Shown piece by piece: positions 8,881 through 19,251 of a stretch of 64,000 nt of DNA (positions within the stretch are counted from its first letter, which is position 1; the number at the start of each line of letters is the position of its first letter). Position numbers and translations under genes: made by a program. Source of the DNA: Spirochaetales bacterium (lineage in GTDB: Bacteria > Spirochaetota > Spirochaetia > Treponematales > UBA12059); NCBI GenBank assembly GCA_016926955.1, contig JAFGNN010000059.1:124001-188000 (forward strand). The letters are read 5' to 3'. The notes under the pieces were generated by a model. It ran no database searches and was not told the origin of the DNA. It saw only the letters and a list, made by a program, of their open reading frames with translations.

Positions 8881-10143
8881 TTATTCATGCCACGAACCCC
8901 GAAGCTTTTCGGCGACCAGCGACTGCGCGGTCTCCAGTGAAATGTCGGGATACTCCGATCTTCTCCGGAAAATCTCGACCTTCCCCGCCCCTGACCAACC
9001 GGCAGCCATTGAGTCCACGCGCGGCGTAAAAATCGCCCAGAGCTTGATGAGAGAGCGCAGAATGAATCTGGCGAGCCGAAGGAATATTCGCCCGGTCCAG
9101 GAATGCCCGATTTGGTCAAATCCATTGCCGGCGGCCGTTTCGAGGAAAGCATCCATCCGCCGACCGCCAGCTGAGCTTTCGGTGTGGGAGAGCTCCGAAT
9201 ACGCCGCGGAAAAAACAAGGCGCTTCGCCATGCGAGAGGACAAGAATCCGCTGGACCGGCCCTTTCGCAGCTTGCCCGTCTCGAGCAAGGCCCCCCAATA
9301 ATACAGAACGGTTGATCCGATGGAGAACGGACCGATAGCATCCGAACACTTGAGCCCAGACCGATCTACGGATTTCAAATAGGATTGTTTCAGGTTTTCC
9401 AGTCCATCCATTCCTGATGCCGTCACCGCCAAACCCGCGCTCTTCGGCGAAGATCCCACCCAACCCAGCGGAATGTCAGAATATAGGTAGCGAGACTCCA
9501 GCGAATACGCGATCGCGGCGAGATTCGCATCCTGCGGGTGCGTCGCGAACACCCGGCCGTCTTGAAGCTTCCGGGCCCTCTCGATCACCGATCGGTGGAA
9601 CAAGGATGTCGTGTACATCTGCGGAAGGTCGAAATAATCGCGCATGCCGAGCAATGCAGTCCAGCCCATCAAGCGCGTCGGCATAATGGAGATCTTCCCT
9701 GACGCCCCGTAAGAAAGCGCAATGTCACCGTATGAAGTCTCGCATCCAGGCCAGAACCAGTAGGCTCTCCTCGAGGAGATCACCTTCAGATCGTGCTCCT
9801 CGGCGATGCTCACCAGCTTGTCGGCCAAGGTGAGGAAATATGACTGCAGACCATCATCCTGACCTACGAATATCAACCACTCGCCGCGCGCTTGCCCGAG
9901 CACCCATTCCCAGTGCTCGGCCATGCTCATGTCCGCCGGAGGATGCAACACCCCAAGCCGTTCGTCAACCTGGGCGGCGAGATAATCCTGCGTCGTATCT
10001 GTTGAATGGTCATCGCTAACCAAGAGCTCCATATCCGCACCTTCCTGGCTTGTTACGCTATCAACGCAAGCAGGAAGATATAAACCGCCGTTCTTGGCAG
10101 GGATTAATACGGAATATCTGGGATTTTTAACCTCAGCTTTCAT
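8881..10143 (-). CDS. Family 2 glycosyltransferase, long form
   Basis: This is a 420-residue protein with the GT2 N-terminal core: YSVLIPAKNGG, a LLVSDDHSTD motif near residue 41, and FVGQDDG in the DxD position. The C-terminal half (about residues 230-420) is extended and not recognised. The ATG at 10143 has a GGGAG ribosome-binding site 7 nt upstream and is preferred over an in-frame TTG at 10149. It overlaps the acetyltransferase gene by about 11 nt. Confidence 0.82.
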   Translation of the reverse strand: MKAEVKNPRYSVLIPAKNGGLYLPACVDSVTSQEGADMELLVSDDHSTDTTQDYLAAQVDERLGVLHPPADMSMAEHWEWVLGQARGEWLIFVGQDDGLQSYFLTLADKLVSIAEEHDLKVISSRRAYWFWPGCETSYGDIALSYGASGKISIMPTRLMGWTALLGMRDYFDLPQMYTTSLFHRSVIERARKLQDGRVFATHPQDANLAAIAYSLESRYLYSDIPLGWVGSSPKSAGLAVTASGMDGLENLKQSYLKSVDRSGLKCSDAIGPFSIGSTVLYYWGALLETGKLRKGRSSGFLSSRMAKRLVFSAAYSELSHTESSAGGRRMDAFLETAAGNGFDQIGHSWTGRIFLRLARFILRSLIKLWAIFTPRVDSMAAGWSGAGKVEIFRRRSEYPDISLETAQSLVAEKLRGSWHE

Positions 10144-10792
10144 CTGCAAGCTCCCTTACCAGCCTGGCGGGCGCCCCTGCAATAACGCTTCCCGGTCCGA
10201 AGCTTCGAGTCACCACGGAATTCGCGCCAATGATGCAATTGTCCCCAATGCTCACCCCAGGTAAAACCACCACCCCTGATCCGATCCAGACCCTATTTCC
10301 TATGGAAACGGGACCTTTCGAATACAGCTTCCTCCTTATCGGAGGCAAGGAAAGGGCGCCTGAGTCGATCGCGCCATGTAAATGATCCGTTATCAAGACA
10401 CGGCTGCCGAACAATACCTCATCGCCAACTTCCACCTTACAGACAGCAGTAATCTGACAATCGTAATTCACGATAACATCATTGCCGATGACGATCTGTG
10501 GATCGCCGGTCGCATCCCCGTAAGCCCCGAGAAACAATCCTGTATTTGCATGAAAGCGATCGCCTATGTGAATTCGATCAACCCCGTCAATGCAGTTCCA
10601 CGGCTGCGAGATAGTGCTGCCGGATCCGAAATGGGCGAACGCGCCGAGACGAGAGAATCGGTCTTGAGCCATTGCGTCCAATACGATTTGAAAGAGGCCT
10701 TTGGTGATTTTATTGGCCACAATTCTTGATAGAAATGTCTTGCCTTTCAAAAAAATCCCCTGCGGATCCTGGCGTTTCTCAGTTATCCCCAC
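10133..10792 (-). CDS. Left-handed beta-helix O-acetyltransferase
   Basis: This 219-residue protein carries hexapeptide repeats throughout (for example IGDRFHAN, IGNDVIVN, VGDEVLFGS, IGNRVWIGSGVVVLPGVSIGDN), the signature of trimeric acetyl- or acyltransferases. A catalytic-type histidine lies in ITDHLHG. It probably adds acetyl groups to a sugar of the glycan or to a precursor. The frame opens at GTG 10792, inside the preceding gene's end and without a clear ribosome-binding site. A TTG 14 codons in (at 10750) follows AGGGGA and may be the real start. Confidence 0.85.
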   Translation of the reverse strand: MGITEKRQDPQGIFLKGKTFLSRIVANKITKGLFQIVLDAMAQDRFSRLGAFAHFGSGSTISQPWNCIDGVDRIHIGDRFHANTGLFLGAYGDATGDPQIVIGNDVIVNYDCQITAVCKVEVGDEVLFGSRVLITDHLHGAIDSGALSLPPIRRKLYSKGPVSIGNRVWIGSGVVVLPGVSIGDNCIIGANSVVTRSFGPGSVIAGAPARLVRELADES

Positions 10793-11739
10793 AAATTGCC
10801 AGCGACAGCTCGCTTGACGGCTTTTAGGACCTTTCGAAAGCTGCCCTTTACAATTGATATCAAAGGGTCAAGACGCTTTTTTACGACATTCGCGATTGTT
10901 TTATCCGATGGAACGTACCCTTTCCAAGGTGTCAGTTCCAGATAGCTCCAATAGAGCTTGCCCAGCGAGTTTATATCCATATAGTTCCACGGCTTGGTTT
11001 TATATCCGGCAAAATGCACAAGCGCCGGCTTCTCCCTTGCATTATCGATGGCAACTTTATCGTAAAACTTGAACCTAGGTTCCGCGCTGTCTTTCAAGAG
11101 ATAGGTCACGTTCCACTTCAAATCCAGCGGCTTCCAATTTCCGTTTAGAAGGCCATTGAATACATCCTGGTCCACATACTTTATGAGATCTACGTGTTCG
11201 TTGGCCCAGGCAAGCAAGGCTTTCGAGATATCCGCATGCCGCCACTCATCCAAATCCAAGACAAGAACACCGGAGTTGAAGTAAGAATTTTCCGGCGGGA
11301 TGCCTAGACGCTCGCAATTGTTCAGGTATCCGTATGGCTCTTCGATCGCCCCTATCGGCAACCCGCCAAGATCTGAATCGAAAAGATCCTGAACATCGCC
11401 CACAACAACCAGATCACCATCAAGATAGATGCAACGATCGACTCCTTTCAGAAGCCGAGGCAACTCAAAGCGGAAATAATTTTCTGACCGATAATGCATA
11501 CCCAATGGCAAAGATTTATAATCATCGATCGAATCGATAGGATGGAATACAAGACTCTCCGACACACATATGGTGGCATAAGGAGGCTCGCAAGCCTGAA
11601 TAACACTCGGGCGTCCGATTATATGAAAGACCAGACGCCCTCGCCCATGGTCATGGTTTTGGATTACCGAAGCCATGGCAACGCCGGTATGTTGAATGTA
11701 ATTCTCGTCAGTCACGAATGCGATATGTACTTCTTTCAT
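10783..11739 (-). CDS. Family 8 glycosyltransferase
   Basis: This is a 318-residue GT8 enzyme. It has an N-terminal IAFVTDENY, the metal-binding CIYLDGDLVVVGD motif near residue 100, the FNSGVLVLDL segment, and a late HFAGYKTKPW (HxxGxxKPW) motif. All are classic for LgtC-like retaining galactosyl- or glucosyltransferases. A basic C-terminal tail (residues about 275-318, KKR, KVLKAVKRA) could attach it to the membrane surface, as in LgtC. The ATGA overlap couples it to the next gene. Confidence 0.9.
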   Translation of the reverse strand: MKEVHIAFVTDENYIQHTGVAMASVIQNHDHGRGRLVFHIIGRPSVIQACEPPYATICVSESLVFHPIDSIDDYKSLPLGMHYRSENYFRFELPRLLKGVDRCIYLDGDLVVVGDVQDLFDSDLGGLPIGAIEEPYGYLNNCERLGIPPENSYFNSGVLVLDLDEWRHADISKALLAWANEHVDLIKYVDQDVFNGLLNGNWKPLDLKWNVTYLLKDSAEPRFKFYDKVAIDNAREKPALVHFAGYKTKPWNYMDINSLGKLYWSYLELTPWKGYVPSDKTIANVVKKRLDPLISIVKGSFRKVLKAVKRAVAGNLWG

Positions 11740-12607
11740 GTCCCCGTTCTTCCTATTGAACCCAGGATCTTCCTGTAAGCATTCTTTACAAAGCGCAGAA
11801 ACCGGTATTCCAGGCGCATGCTGTTATACCCTGATCCACCCAGGCGTCGCCAAGCGCGGTAGTGATTAAGCCAATCGGTATTTTTCAACCCATTCCAGAA
11901 CTTCGGCTGTCCGTAGGCATGAAGAATTTTCACGTTCTCCGTTACATTTCCATTTCTCGGATGCACACAATATATGTCACCCGGAATCGTATCTACAGGC
12001 ATGCCAAAATCCTGGATCATCAGCTCAAAAATGCCTTGCTCTGGTAAAAACAAATGCTCCCAGAGCTCTTCGGTCTTTGTGATGCAATAATCATATAGCT
12101 CTTTGTGGTTCTTTAGCCTTCGAGAAACAACAACTATAGGAGCCGAATATGACTGTGCATCAAGATCGTATGCCCCCTGTAGGGCTTGTACGATCGATTG
12201 TTTAAAATTATCACGTACAGAAACGCCAGGACTTGGAATCAAACCGAATCCACCAAGACACAGGGATGGAAGCTCGCTGATATCCCCCAATAGGACAACA
12301 TCATAATCGGTCCAGATCACGACTTCGAATTCGTCCAGCAGCCGCAAGCATTCATATTTGGAAAAAACCATTGTTGAAAAGTACGCCGATATCGTATCAT
12401 TGAAAGATTTTTCTTCACCTGGAAAAACATAAGGGTAAAATCGGGTTGGTAGAATTCCCTGAATCGCATCTTGGTCTTTTAGCGAGATTCCATCATGGAA
12501 AACCACGAACTCCGCGTTCAGCTTGTTCGCAGTTTCCTTTAGGTTGTGTGCAAGCGTTCCGATCGCCGGAGCATCATTGCATGTGCCTCCGGTCACAATG
12601 GCAGTCT

Positions 12608-12611
<4 letters not shown>
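11736..12611 (-). CDS. GT8-like glycosyltransferase
   Basis: This is a 291-residue protein with an acidic metal-binding-type DYDVVLLGD motif preceded by LLDEFEVVIWT. An N-terminal TGGTCNDAPAIGTL segment takes the nucleotide-binding position. The layout is that of GT8/glycogenin-like transferases, but similarity is weaker than for the adjacent GT8 gene. The late HAYGQPKFWN motif replaces HxxGxxKPW. It overlaps wzt by ATGA. Composition is low in G+C here (24 of 60 bases in the row starting at 12061). Confidence 0.75.
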
Positions 12612-13894
<1,283 letters not shown>

Positions 13895-13914
13895 CGCTTG
13901 ATTCCCCGCTTCCC

Positions 13915-14778
13915 TTAGATCATGTCGACGAAGGTGCGCTCGTTCCGGTTGAACAGGACGAGGCCCAGGAAAAACACCACCGCGGTGGTGACGAGGCTCC
14001 CGATGGTCATCGAAGCCGGCACGCTGCCCGCGCCGTAGAACCACACGCGGAAGAGTTCCACGGGCGCGCTCATCGGATTCACGTAGAAGACCCAGAGGAA
14101 GTCCCTCGGCGCCTCGGACAGCGGGTAGACGATGGGCGTGGCGTACATGGCCAGCGAAAGCCCGAAGCCCACGAGCTGCTTCAAGTCCTTGTACTTTGTG
14201 GTCACCGCCGAGATGACCATGCCGATGCCCATGCCGAGCATGGCTATCCAGGCCAGGAGCAGCGGAAAGGCGAGGGCCGCCCACGAGGGCCGTATGGGGG
14301 CGCCACGGATCAGGAAGTAGACAAAGAAGACCATCAGCGTGAGGAACTGGATGGCCGTGGTGATCAGGTTGGAGAAGACGCGGCTCACGGGGACGGCCAG
14401 GCGCGGAAAGTACACCTTGCCGAAGAGCCCCGCGTTGCCGGAGAAGACGTTGGCGCCGTCGTTCAGGCAGGAAGTGAAGTAAGTCCAGAGCATGGTGCCG
14501 CCGTAATAGAAGATCAGTCCCGGCACGCCGTCGGTCCCGATCTTGGCCAGGTTGCCGAACACGAAGTTGTACATGATGGTCGAGACGAGCGGATTCAGGA
14601 TGAACCAGAGCGGCCCGAGTATGGTCTGGGTGTACACCGTGGTGAAATCGCGCTTGATGAACAGCCACACGAGGTCCCGGTAGCGCACGAGCTCGCGCAA
14701 GCGCAGGTTGAGGAGCTTGTCGTGGGGCTTGAGGACGAGGTCCCAGGTTCCTTCCTCGTCGCGGATCGTATCGCTCAT
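13915..14778 (-). CDS. wzm: Polysaccharide ABC transporter permease Wzm
   Basis: This 287-residue ABC-2 type permease has about six membrane spans. It begins with an amphipathic cytoplasmic N-terminus including LRYRD-like residues (RELVRYRDLVW), then hydrophobic segments near residues 65-85, 100-120, 140-165, 175-200, 205-225 and 255-275. With Wzt it moves a completed lipid-linked polysaccharide across the inner membrane. ATG 14778 has GGGAG upstream. A GTG at 14811 in a GTGA overlap with fcl would add 11 residues but lacks a ribosome-binding site. Confidence 0.94.
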   Translation of the reverse strand: MSDTIRDEEGTWDLVLKPHDKLLNLRLRELVRYRDLVWLFIKRDFTTVYTQTILGPLWFILNPLVSTIMYNFVFGNLAKIGTDGVPGLIFYYGGTMLWTYFTSCLNDGANVFSGNAGLFGKVYFPRLAVPVSRVFSNLITTAIQFLTLMVFFVYFLIRGAPIRPSWAALAFPLLLAWIAMLGMGIGMVISAVTTKYKDLKQLVGFGLSLAMYATPIVYPLSEAPRDFLWVFYVNPMSAPVELFRVWFYGAGSVPASMTIGSLVTTAVVFFLGLVLFNRNERTFVDMI

Positions 14779-14807
14779 TCGTTCAATGCTCCCGGCGCCC
14801 GCGCGCC

Positions 14808-15761
14808 TCACGTGCGGTCTCGGCGCGCGCCATTGCGCGACTTGAAGTCCTCGTACGCGGCCTTGATGCCCTCGTCGAGCCCGATGCGCGGCTTCCAGCC
14901 GAGGCTAAAGAGGCGCGAGCTGTCCATGAGCTTGCGCGGCGTGCCGTTCGGCTTCGTCGCGTCCCACTTCACCTCGCCCTCGAACCCGACGGCCTTGGCC
15001 ACCTTGCCCGCGAGCTCGCGGATGCTCAGCTCCGAGCCCGAGCCCAGGTTGACGAACTCGCCGAGCTCCTTCGCGCCGTGCCTCTCCATCAGCATCACCA
15101 CCGCGTCCGCGAGGTCGTCCGCGTGCAGGAACTCGCGGTAGGGGCTGCCGTCGCCCCAGAGCGTCACGGCGCCCCCCGAGAGCTTGGCCTCGTGGAACTT
15201 GCGGATCATGGCCGGCAGGACGTGCGAACCCTCGAGATCGTAGTTGTCGCCGGGCCCGTAGAGGTTGGTCGGCATGGCCGATATGAAGTCGGTGTCGTAC
15301 TGCTGGTTGTAGTGCTTGCAGAGCCGGATGGCCGCGATCTTGGCGATGGCGTACGCCTCGTTGGTCGGCTCCAGCGGCCCGGTAAGGAGCGCTTCTTCCT
15401 TCATGGGCTGGCTCGCCATTTTCGGAAAGATGCACGACGAGCCCAGGTTGAGCAGCTTCGTCGTCCCGTATTTCCAGGCCGAGTGGACGACGTTGAGCGC
15501 GATGGCCAGGTTGTCGTGGATGAACTCGGCGGGCAGGCTCGAGTTGGCGCCGATGCCGCCCACCTTGGCCGCGGCCAGGAAGACGTACGCGGGCCGCTCG
15601 GACTCGAAGAACGCCTCGACCTCCGCCTGCCGCGTCAGGTCGAGCTCGGCGTGCGTCCGCGTGACGATGTTGCCGTAGCCCTTCTCCGCCAGCTTCCGCA
15701 TGATGGCGGAACCCACGAGCCCGCGGTGCCCCGCCACGTAGATCTTGTCGTCAAATGTCAC
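14808..15761 (-). CDS. fcl: GDP-L-fucose synthase
   Basis: This is a 317-residue extended SDR with the family N-terminus ([11 protein letters not shown]), the [11 protein letters not shown] catalytic segment, YAIAK (YxxxK) and [11 protein letters not shown]. Each is diagnostic of WcaG/Fcl, the bifunctional 3,5-epimerase/4-reductase that makes GDP-fucose from the Gmd product. GTG at 15761 is chosen because it follows an AAGAGGA ribosome-binding site and matches the family length. It overlaps the small gene upstream by 11 nt. It is separated from gmd by two unrelated small genes. Confidence 0.95.
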   Translation of the reverse strand: MTFDDKIYVAGHRGLVGSAIMRKLAEKGYGNIVTRTHAELDLTRQAEVEAFFESERPAYVFLAAAKVGGIGANSSLPAEFIHDNLAIALNVVHSAWKYGTTKLLNLGSSCIFPKMASQPMKEEALLTGPLEPTNEAYAIAKIAAIRLCKHYNQQYDTDFISAMPTNLYGPGDNYDLEGSHVLPAMIRKFHEAKLSGGAVTLWGDGSPYREFLHADDLADAVVMLMERHGAKELGEFVNLGSGSELSIRELAGKVAKAVGFEGEVKWDATKPNGTPRKLMDSSRLFSLGWKPRIGLDEGIKAAYEDFKSRNGARRDRT

Positions 15762-15969
15762 TGGATATCCTCTTCCCTTCAGGGGACTCATGCGACTTGC
15801 CGGAAGCCGAATTTGCCAGGAACTTTTCAACTTCCTTTGATATTTCCGGAAACAATCCGCGCAAATGAAGCTCGGCACTCGCGACGAACGATTCCGCATC
15901 GAGAACCGCCTCGCGCCCCTTGATCCAGACGACGACGGCCTCCTCATGCAGGAAGAGATTGTCGCTCAT
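15751..15969 (-). CDS. Small protein of unknown function paired with a nucleotidyltransferase
   Basis: This 72-residue frame opens at ATG 15969, overlapping the nucleotidyltransferase gene by 26 nt, and ends inside the start of fcl. It is mixed acidic and basic, with an amphipathic stretch at residues 15-50 and a polar tail. I do not recognise the family. Position next to an MNT-type nucleotidyltransferase suggests the partner of a toxin-antitoxin-like pair. However, it is shorter than usual HEPN toxins, and no R-X4-6-H motif is seen. The overlaps at both ends support translation. Confidence 0.5.
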   Translation of the reverse strand: MSDNLFLHEEAVVVWIKGREAVLDAESFVASAELHLRGLFPEISKEVEKFLANSASGKSHESPEGKRISSDI

Positions 15970-16294
15970 AGAGCTTTACTCCCTCGGCAAGTATGATCCG
16001 TCCAAGGCTGCTGCTCTTCGCTCGCTCCCATAATCGTGAATCGTAGTTCACCGGTCCGACCTGCGCGCCGAAACGGTCGAAGACATCGCACGCCACCGCA
16101 ACGGAAGCCTCGGTGATAAGGCTTCGCGGGCAATCGGCTACCACGAGAAAATCGTAGTCGGAATCCTCTCCGGCGTCACGGCGCGCCCTGGAGCCGAAAA
16201 TCCAGATTTCCTGCAACCGGGGTCCCAAATCGGCCACCATGCCCGCGGAGAAGGCCTCGATCACAGGATCAGAGAAATCTCGACCCAAGGGCAT
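15944..16294 (-). CDS. MNT-type minimal nucleotidyltransferase
   Basis: This is a 116-residue protein with the polymerase-beta-like motif GS-X10-DxD at residues 34-48 (G34, S35, D46, D48). It matches the motif of MntA-type antitoxins, which AMPylate HEPN toxins. It sits only 3 nt from the end of gmd and overlaps the next small gene, so it is in the polysaccharide operon but unrelated to sugar synthesis. It is distinct from the HepT/MntA pair at 53.3-54.1 kb. It could alternatively be a solitary housekeeping-type nucleotidyltransferase. Confidence 0.8.
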   Translation of the reverse strand: MPLGRDFSDPVIEAFSAGMVADLGPRLQEIWIFGSRARRDAGEDSDYDFLVVADCPRSLITEASVAVACDVFDRFGAQVGPVNYDSRLWERAKSSSLGRIILAEGVKLYERQSLPA

Positions 16295-16296
16295 GG

Positions 16297-17382
16297 CTAT
16301 TCCTTGTAATCCGGTACCTGGTAGCCGGACTTCTTCATGTGCGCGTCGCGCTCGGCCTCGGCCAGGTCGTTCGACATCATGTCCTTGACGAGCTCCTCCA
16401 GCGTGTGGCTCGGGACCCAGCCGAGCTTCTCGCGGGCTTTGGTCGGGTCGCCGAGCAGCAGCTCAACCTCGGTGGGCCGGAAATAGCGCGGATCGACCTC
16501 GACGAGGACCTTGCCGGTCTTCGCGTCCAGGCCCTTTTCGTGGACGCCCGAGCCTTTCCATTCGATCCCGATGCCGGCCTCGCGGAAGGCCATGACGACG
16601 AAGTCGCGGATGGTGGTGGTGCGGCCGGTGGCCAGCACGTAGTCGTCGGGCTTGTCCTGCTGGAGGATGCGCCACATGCCTTCGACGTAGTCCTTGGCGT
16701 GGCCCCAGTCGCGCTTCGAGTCCATGTTGCCGAGGAACAGCTTCTCCTCGAGGCCGTGCTTGATGCGCGCCGCGGCGCGCGTGATCTTGCGCGTCACGAA
16801 GGTCTCGCCGCGCACGGGCGATTCGTGGTTGAAGAGGATGCCGTTGCACGCGTAGATGCCGTAAGCCTCGCGGTAGTTCACCGTGATCCAGTAGGCGTAG
16901 AGCTTGGCCACCGCGTAGGGGCTGCGCGGATAGAAGGGCGTGGTCTCCTTCTGCGGCGTCTCCTGCACGAGCCCGTAGAGCTCCGAGGTCGACGCCTGGT
17001 AGATGCGCGTCTTCTTCTCGAGCTTGAGGATCCGGATGGCCTCGAGCAGGCGGAGCGTGCCGATGCCGTCCGCGTTGGCGGTGTATTCGGGCTCGTCGAA
17101 GCTGACCTTGACGTGGCTCTGCGCCGCCAGGTTGTAGATCTCGTCGGGCTGCACTTCCTGGATGATGCGGATCAGGTTGCTCGAGTCCGTCATGTCGCCG
17201 TAGTGCAGGTGGAAGCGCGAGCCCTTGGCGTGCGGGTCCCGGTAGAGGTGGTCGATGCGCTGGGTGTTGAAGCTGGAGGCGCGCCGCTTGATGCCGTGCA
17301 CCTCATAGCCCTTGTCGAGAAGCAGCTCCGCCAGGTACGACCCGTCCTGCCCCGTGATGCCCGTTATCAGCGCCTTCTTCAT
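16297..17382 (-). CDS. gmd: GDP-mannose 4,6-dehydratase
   Basis: This is a 361-residue SDR of normal family length with [12 protein letters not shown] at the N-terminus, [20 protein letters not shown], the catalytic STSELYG and YAVAK, and [16 protein letters not shown]. It converts GDP-mannose to the GDP-4-keto-6-deoxymannose intermediate used by fcl (GDP-fucose) and by the rmd-like gene (GDP-rhamnose). The ATG at 17382 overlaps the preceding stop by ATGA; the open frame upstream is a shadow of that gene. Confidence 0.96.
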   Translation of the reverse strand: MKKALITGITGQDGSYLAELLLDKGYEVHGIKRRASSFNTQRIDHLYRDPHAKGSRFHLHYGDMTDSSNLIRIIQEVQPDEIYNLAAQSHVKVSFDEPEYTANADGIGTLRLLEAIRILKLEKKTRIYQASTSELYGLVQETPQKETTPFYPRSPYAVAKLYAYWITVNYREAYGIYACNGILFNHESPVRGETFVTRKITRAAARIKHGLEEKLFLGNMDSKRDWGHAKDYVEGMWRILQQDKPDDYVLATGRTTTIRDFVVMAFREAGIGIEWKGSGVHEKGLDAKTGKVLVEVDPRYFRPTEVELLLGDPTKAREKLGWVPSHTLEELVKDMMSNDLAEAERDAHMKKSGYQVPDYKE

Positions 17383-19223
17383 GCCGTCTCTCCCTTGCGT
17401 TCCGCTTCGGCGAGACCCAGGACCTCGCGGAAGCTCTTGATGAAGTAATCGTCGTCCTCGCGGTCGCGCACCGCAAGCCGTATGTACTGTCCCTCGGGGA
17501 AGCCCGCCTTGCCGCTCAGGTCCTTGATGAGGATCTGCCGTTCGTCGAGCAGTCGCTCGGCGAGCTCGCGGGCGGAAGGTCCTTCCCTCAATCCGCACAT
17601 GACGTAATTGGCGGCCGACGGATAGACGTCGAGCGCGCCCGTCTCTTCGAGCAGGCCGATGAAGCGCGCGCGTTCGGCGGCGATCCGGTCGCAGGCCAAC
17701 CGATAATCGGCCTTGTACTTGTCCACCACCTGCAGGAAGAACTCGCCGAACGAGTTGATGTTCCAGACCGGCAGGTCCTTCCGTATCGCCGCCACCAGCG
17801 ACCCGTCCCCGGAGGCCAGAACGCCGAGCCTGAAGCCCGGCACGCCGTAGCTCTTTGAAATGCTCTTGATGACCACCAGGTGCGGATTCGCACGCAGGTA
17901 GCCTTCCTCGATGAGGGTGAAGCGCTCGGCCCGCTCGGCAAAATCCACGAACGATTCGTCGACGACGAGCCGCTTGCCGAGCCGGCCCGCCTCGGCGACG
18001 AGCCGCCGGAGCTCCGCTTCCGGCATGAAGCGGCCGGAGGGATTGTCAGGGTTCACCAGCACCGCGGCATCGGCGCCCGAGGACAGCGCCTCGAGCAGGT
18101 CGTCGGCTCCGTACGCGAAATTCCGGCCGGCGGTCGGGATCGGGACGAAACGCTCGGCGCCGATCCGGGCGGGATACTCGTTGAACGCGGGTATCGCGGT
18201 CGCCGCCTTGCCCGGCACGAAGCGGAACAGGCGGTCGATCAGCTCGGCCGCGCCGTTTCCGACGACAATCTGCGACTCGGCGGTTCCGAACACCTTGGCC
18301 GCGAGCTGGCTCTGGACGGCCGCTCCCGAAGGGTAATGCCCGACCAGGTCGGCGAAGCTCGACCGGATCTCCGCCGACAGGCGCTCGGTGGGAAAGTAGG
18401 GATTCACCAGATAGCAATAATCGCGCAGCGCGGGGAAGCGCCAGAACCCGCCGTAGCGGGCGTTCATCCGGTCGAGCTTGTCGCCGGCCGAGGAGAACAG
18501 GGTCTCTGCGACCTTCAGGTCGTGCGGGTCGTCGATCTCGTACCAGCGCCGGCCTTCGACCCGGTGCCCCTTCAGGTCGATGTCCTCGAGGAACGCGAGG
18601 ACTTTCAGGACCTGCTCGTAGTAGACGTTGTCGCCGAAGGCCTTGAGCCAGGCGTCCAGGAAAGGCAGATAGTACTTGGCCAGGAAGTCCTTCGAGAACT
18701 TGTAGATGTTGACGGTCTTGTAGTAGTCGCCGACGTCATTCCAACTGAAGTGTTCCTTGTCGATGACGCTGACGATGCGGCCGTCCTCGCCCAGCATGGT
18801 CACGGTCCCGTCCATCCAGCTCTCGAAGCGCGAGACGACGGCCAGATTCGGCGAGGGGTCGTCCAGCACTTCCGAAATCAGCGAGGGCTCGAATATCAGG
18901 TCGCTCTCGAGCAGGAGTATGTCTTCCTGCGCCATGCGCTCCCTCGCCAGCCAGAGGGAGTAGATGTTGTTCGTCCTGTCATAGATGGCGTTGTCGACGT
19001 ATTCGATGCGGAGATCGGGGTAACGGTCTCCGACATGGTCCATCAGCCGTTCTTTCCTGTATCCCACCACCAGCGTGACGTCGCGGATGCCCGCGCGTCC
19101 GATCGCCTCGAGCGCGTGGTCTATCAAGGCCTTTCCGTCGACCTCGACCATGCACTTGGTGCCTTCGCGCGTGTAGGAGCCGAGCCGCTTGCCCATGCCA
19201 GCGGCCAGAATTATCGCCCGCAT
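17379..19223 (-). CDS. Bifunctional LicC-like nucleotidyltransferase / class I-II aminotransferase-fold enzyme
   Basis: This is a 614-residue two-domain protein. Residues 1-235 are a LicC-like cytidylyltransferase: LAAGMGKRL (6-14), [19 protein letters not shown] and [10 protein letters not shown]. Residues about 255-605 are a PLP enzyme of the HisC/CobD type: [17 protein letters not shown] and the Schiff-base lysine near K457 in SISKSYG. Such a fusion could make an aminoalkyl phosphate and activate it as a CDP derivative for decorating the glycan. This is inference: the substrate is unknown. Cytidylyltransferase-transaminase fusions are known from phosphonate pathways, but no phosphonate genes are visible here. 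Confidence 0.85.
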   Translation of the reverse strand: MRAIILAAGMGKRLGSYTREGTKCMVEVDGKALIDHALEAIGRAGIRDVTLVVGYRKERLMDHVGDRYPDLRIEYVDNAIYDRTNNIYSLWLARERMAQEDILLLESDLIFEPSLISEVLDDPSPNLAVVSRFESWMDGTVTMLGEDGRIVSVIDKEHFSWNDVGDYYKTVNIYKFSKDFLAKYYLPFLDAWLKAFGDNVYYEQVLKVLAFLEDIDLKGHRVEGRRWYEIDDPHDLKVAETLFSSAGDKLDRMNARYGGFWRFPALRDYCYLVNPYFPTERLSAEIRSSFADLVGHYPSGAAVQSQLAAKVFGTAESQIVVGNGAAELIDRLFRFVPGKAATAIPAFNEYPARIGAERFVPIPTAGRNFAYGADDLLEALSSGADAAVLVNPDNPSGRFMPEAELRRLVAEAGRLGKRLVVDESFVDFAERAERFTLIEEGYLRANPHLVVIKSISKSYGVPGFRLGVLASGDGSLVAAIRKDLPVWNINSFGEFFLQVVDKYKADYRLACDRIAAERARFIGLLEETGALDVYPSAANYVMCGLREGPSARELAERLLDERQILIKDLSGKAGFPEGQYIRLAVRDREDDDYFIKSFREVLGLAEAERKGETA

Positions 19224-19251
19224 TCGGTACCTGTCCTTCCGTGGAGTCGAC

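Noticed and set aside
17379-19223. Naming the fusion enzyme as PntC of a phosphonate pathway
   Set aside because: No phosphoenolpyruvate mutase or phosphonopyruvate decarboxylase gene is in the window, and the PLP domain looks HisC/CobD-like, so only the domain content is reported.
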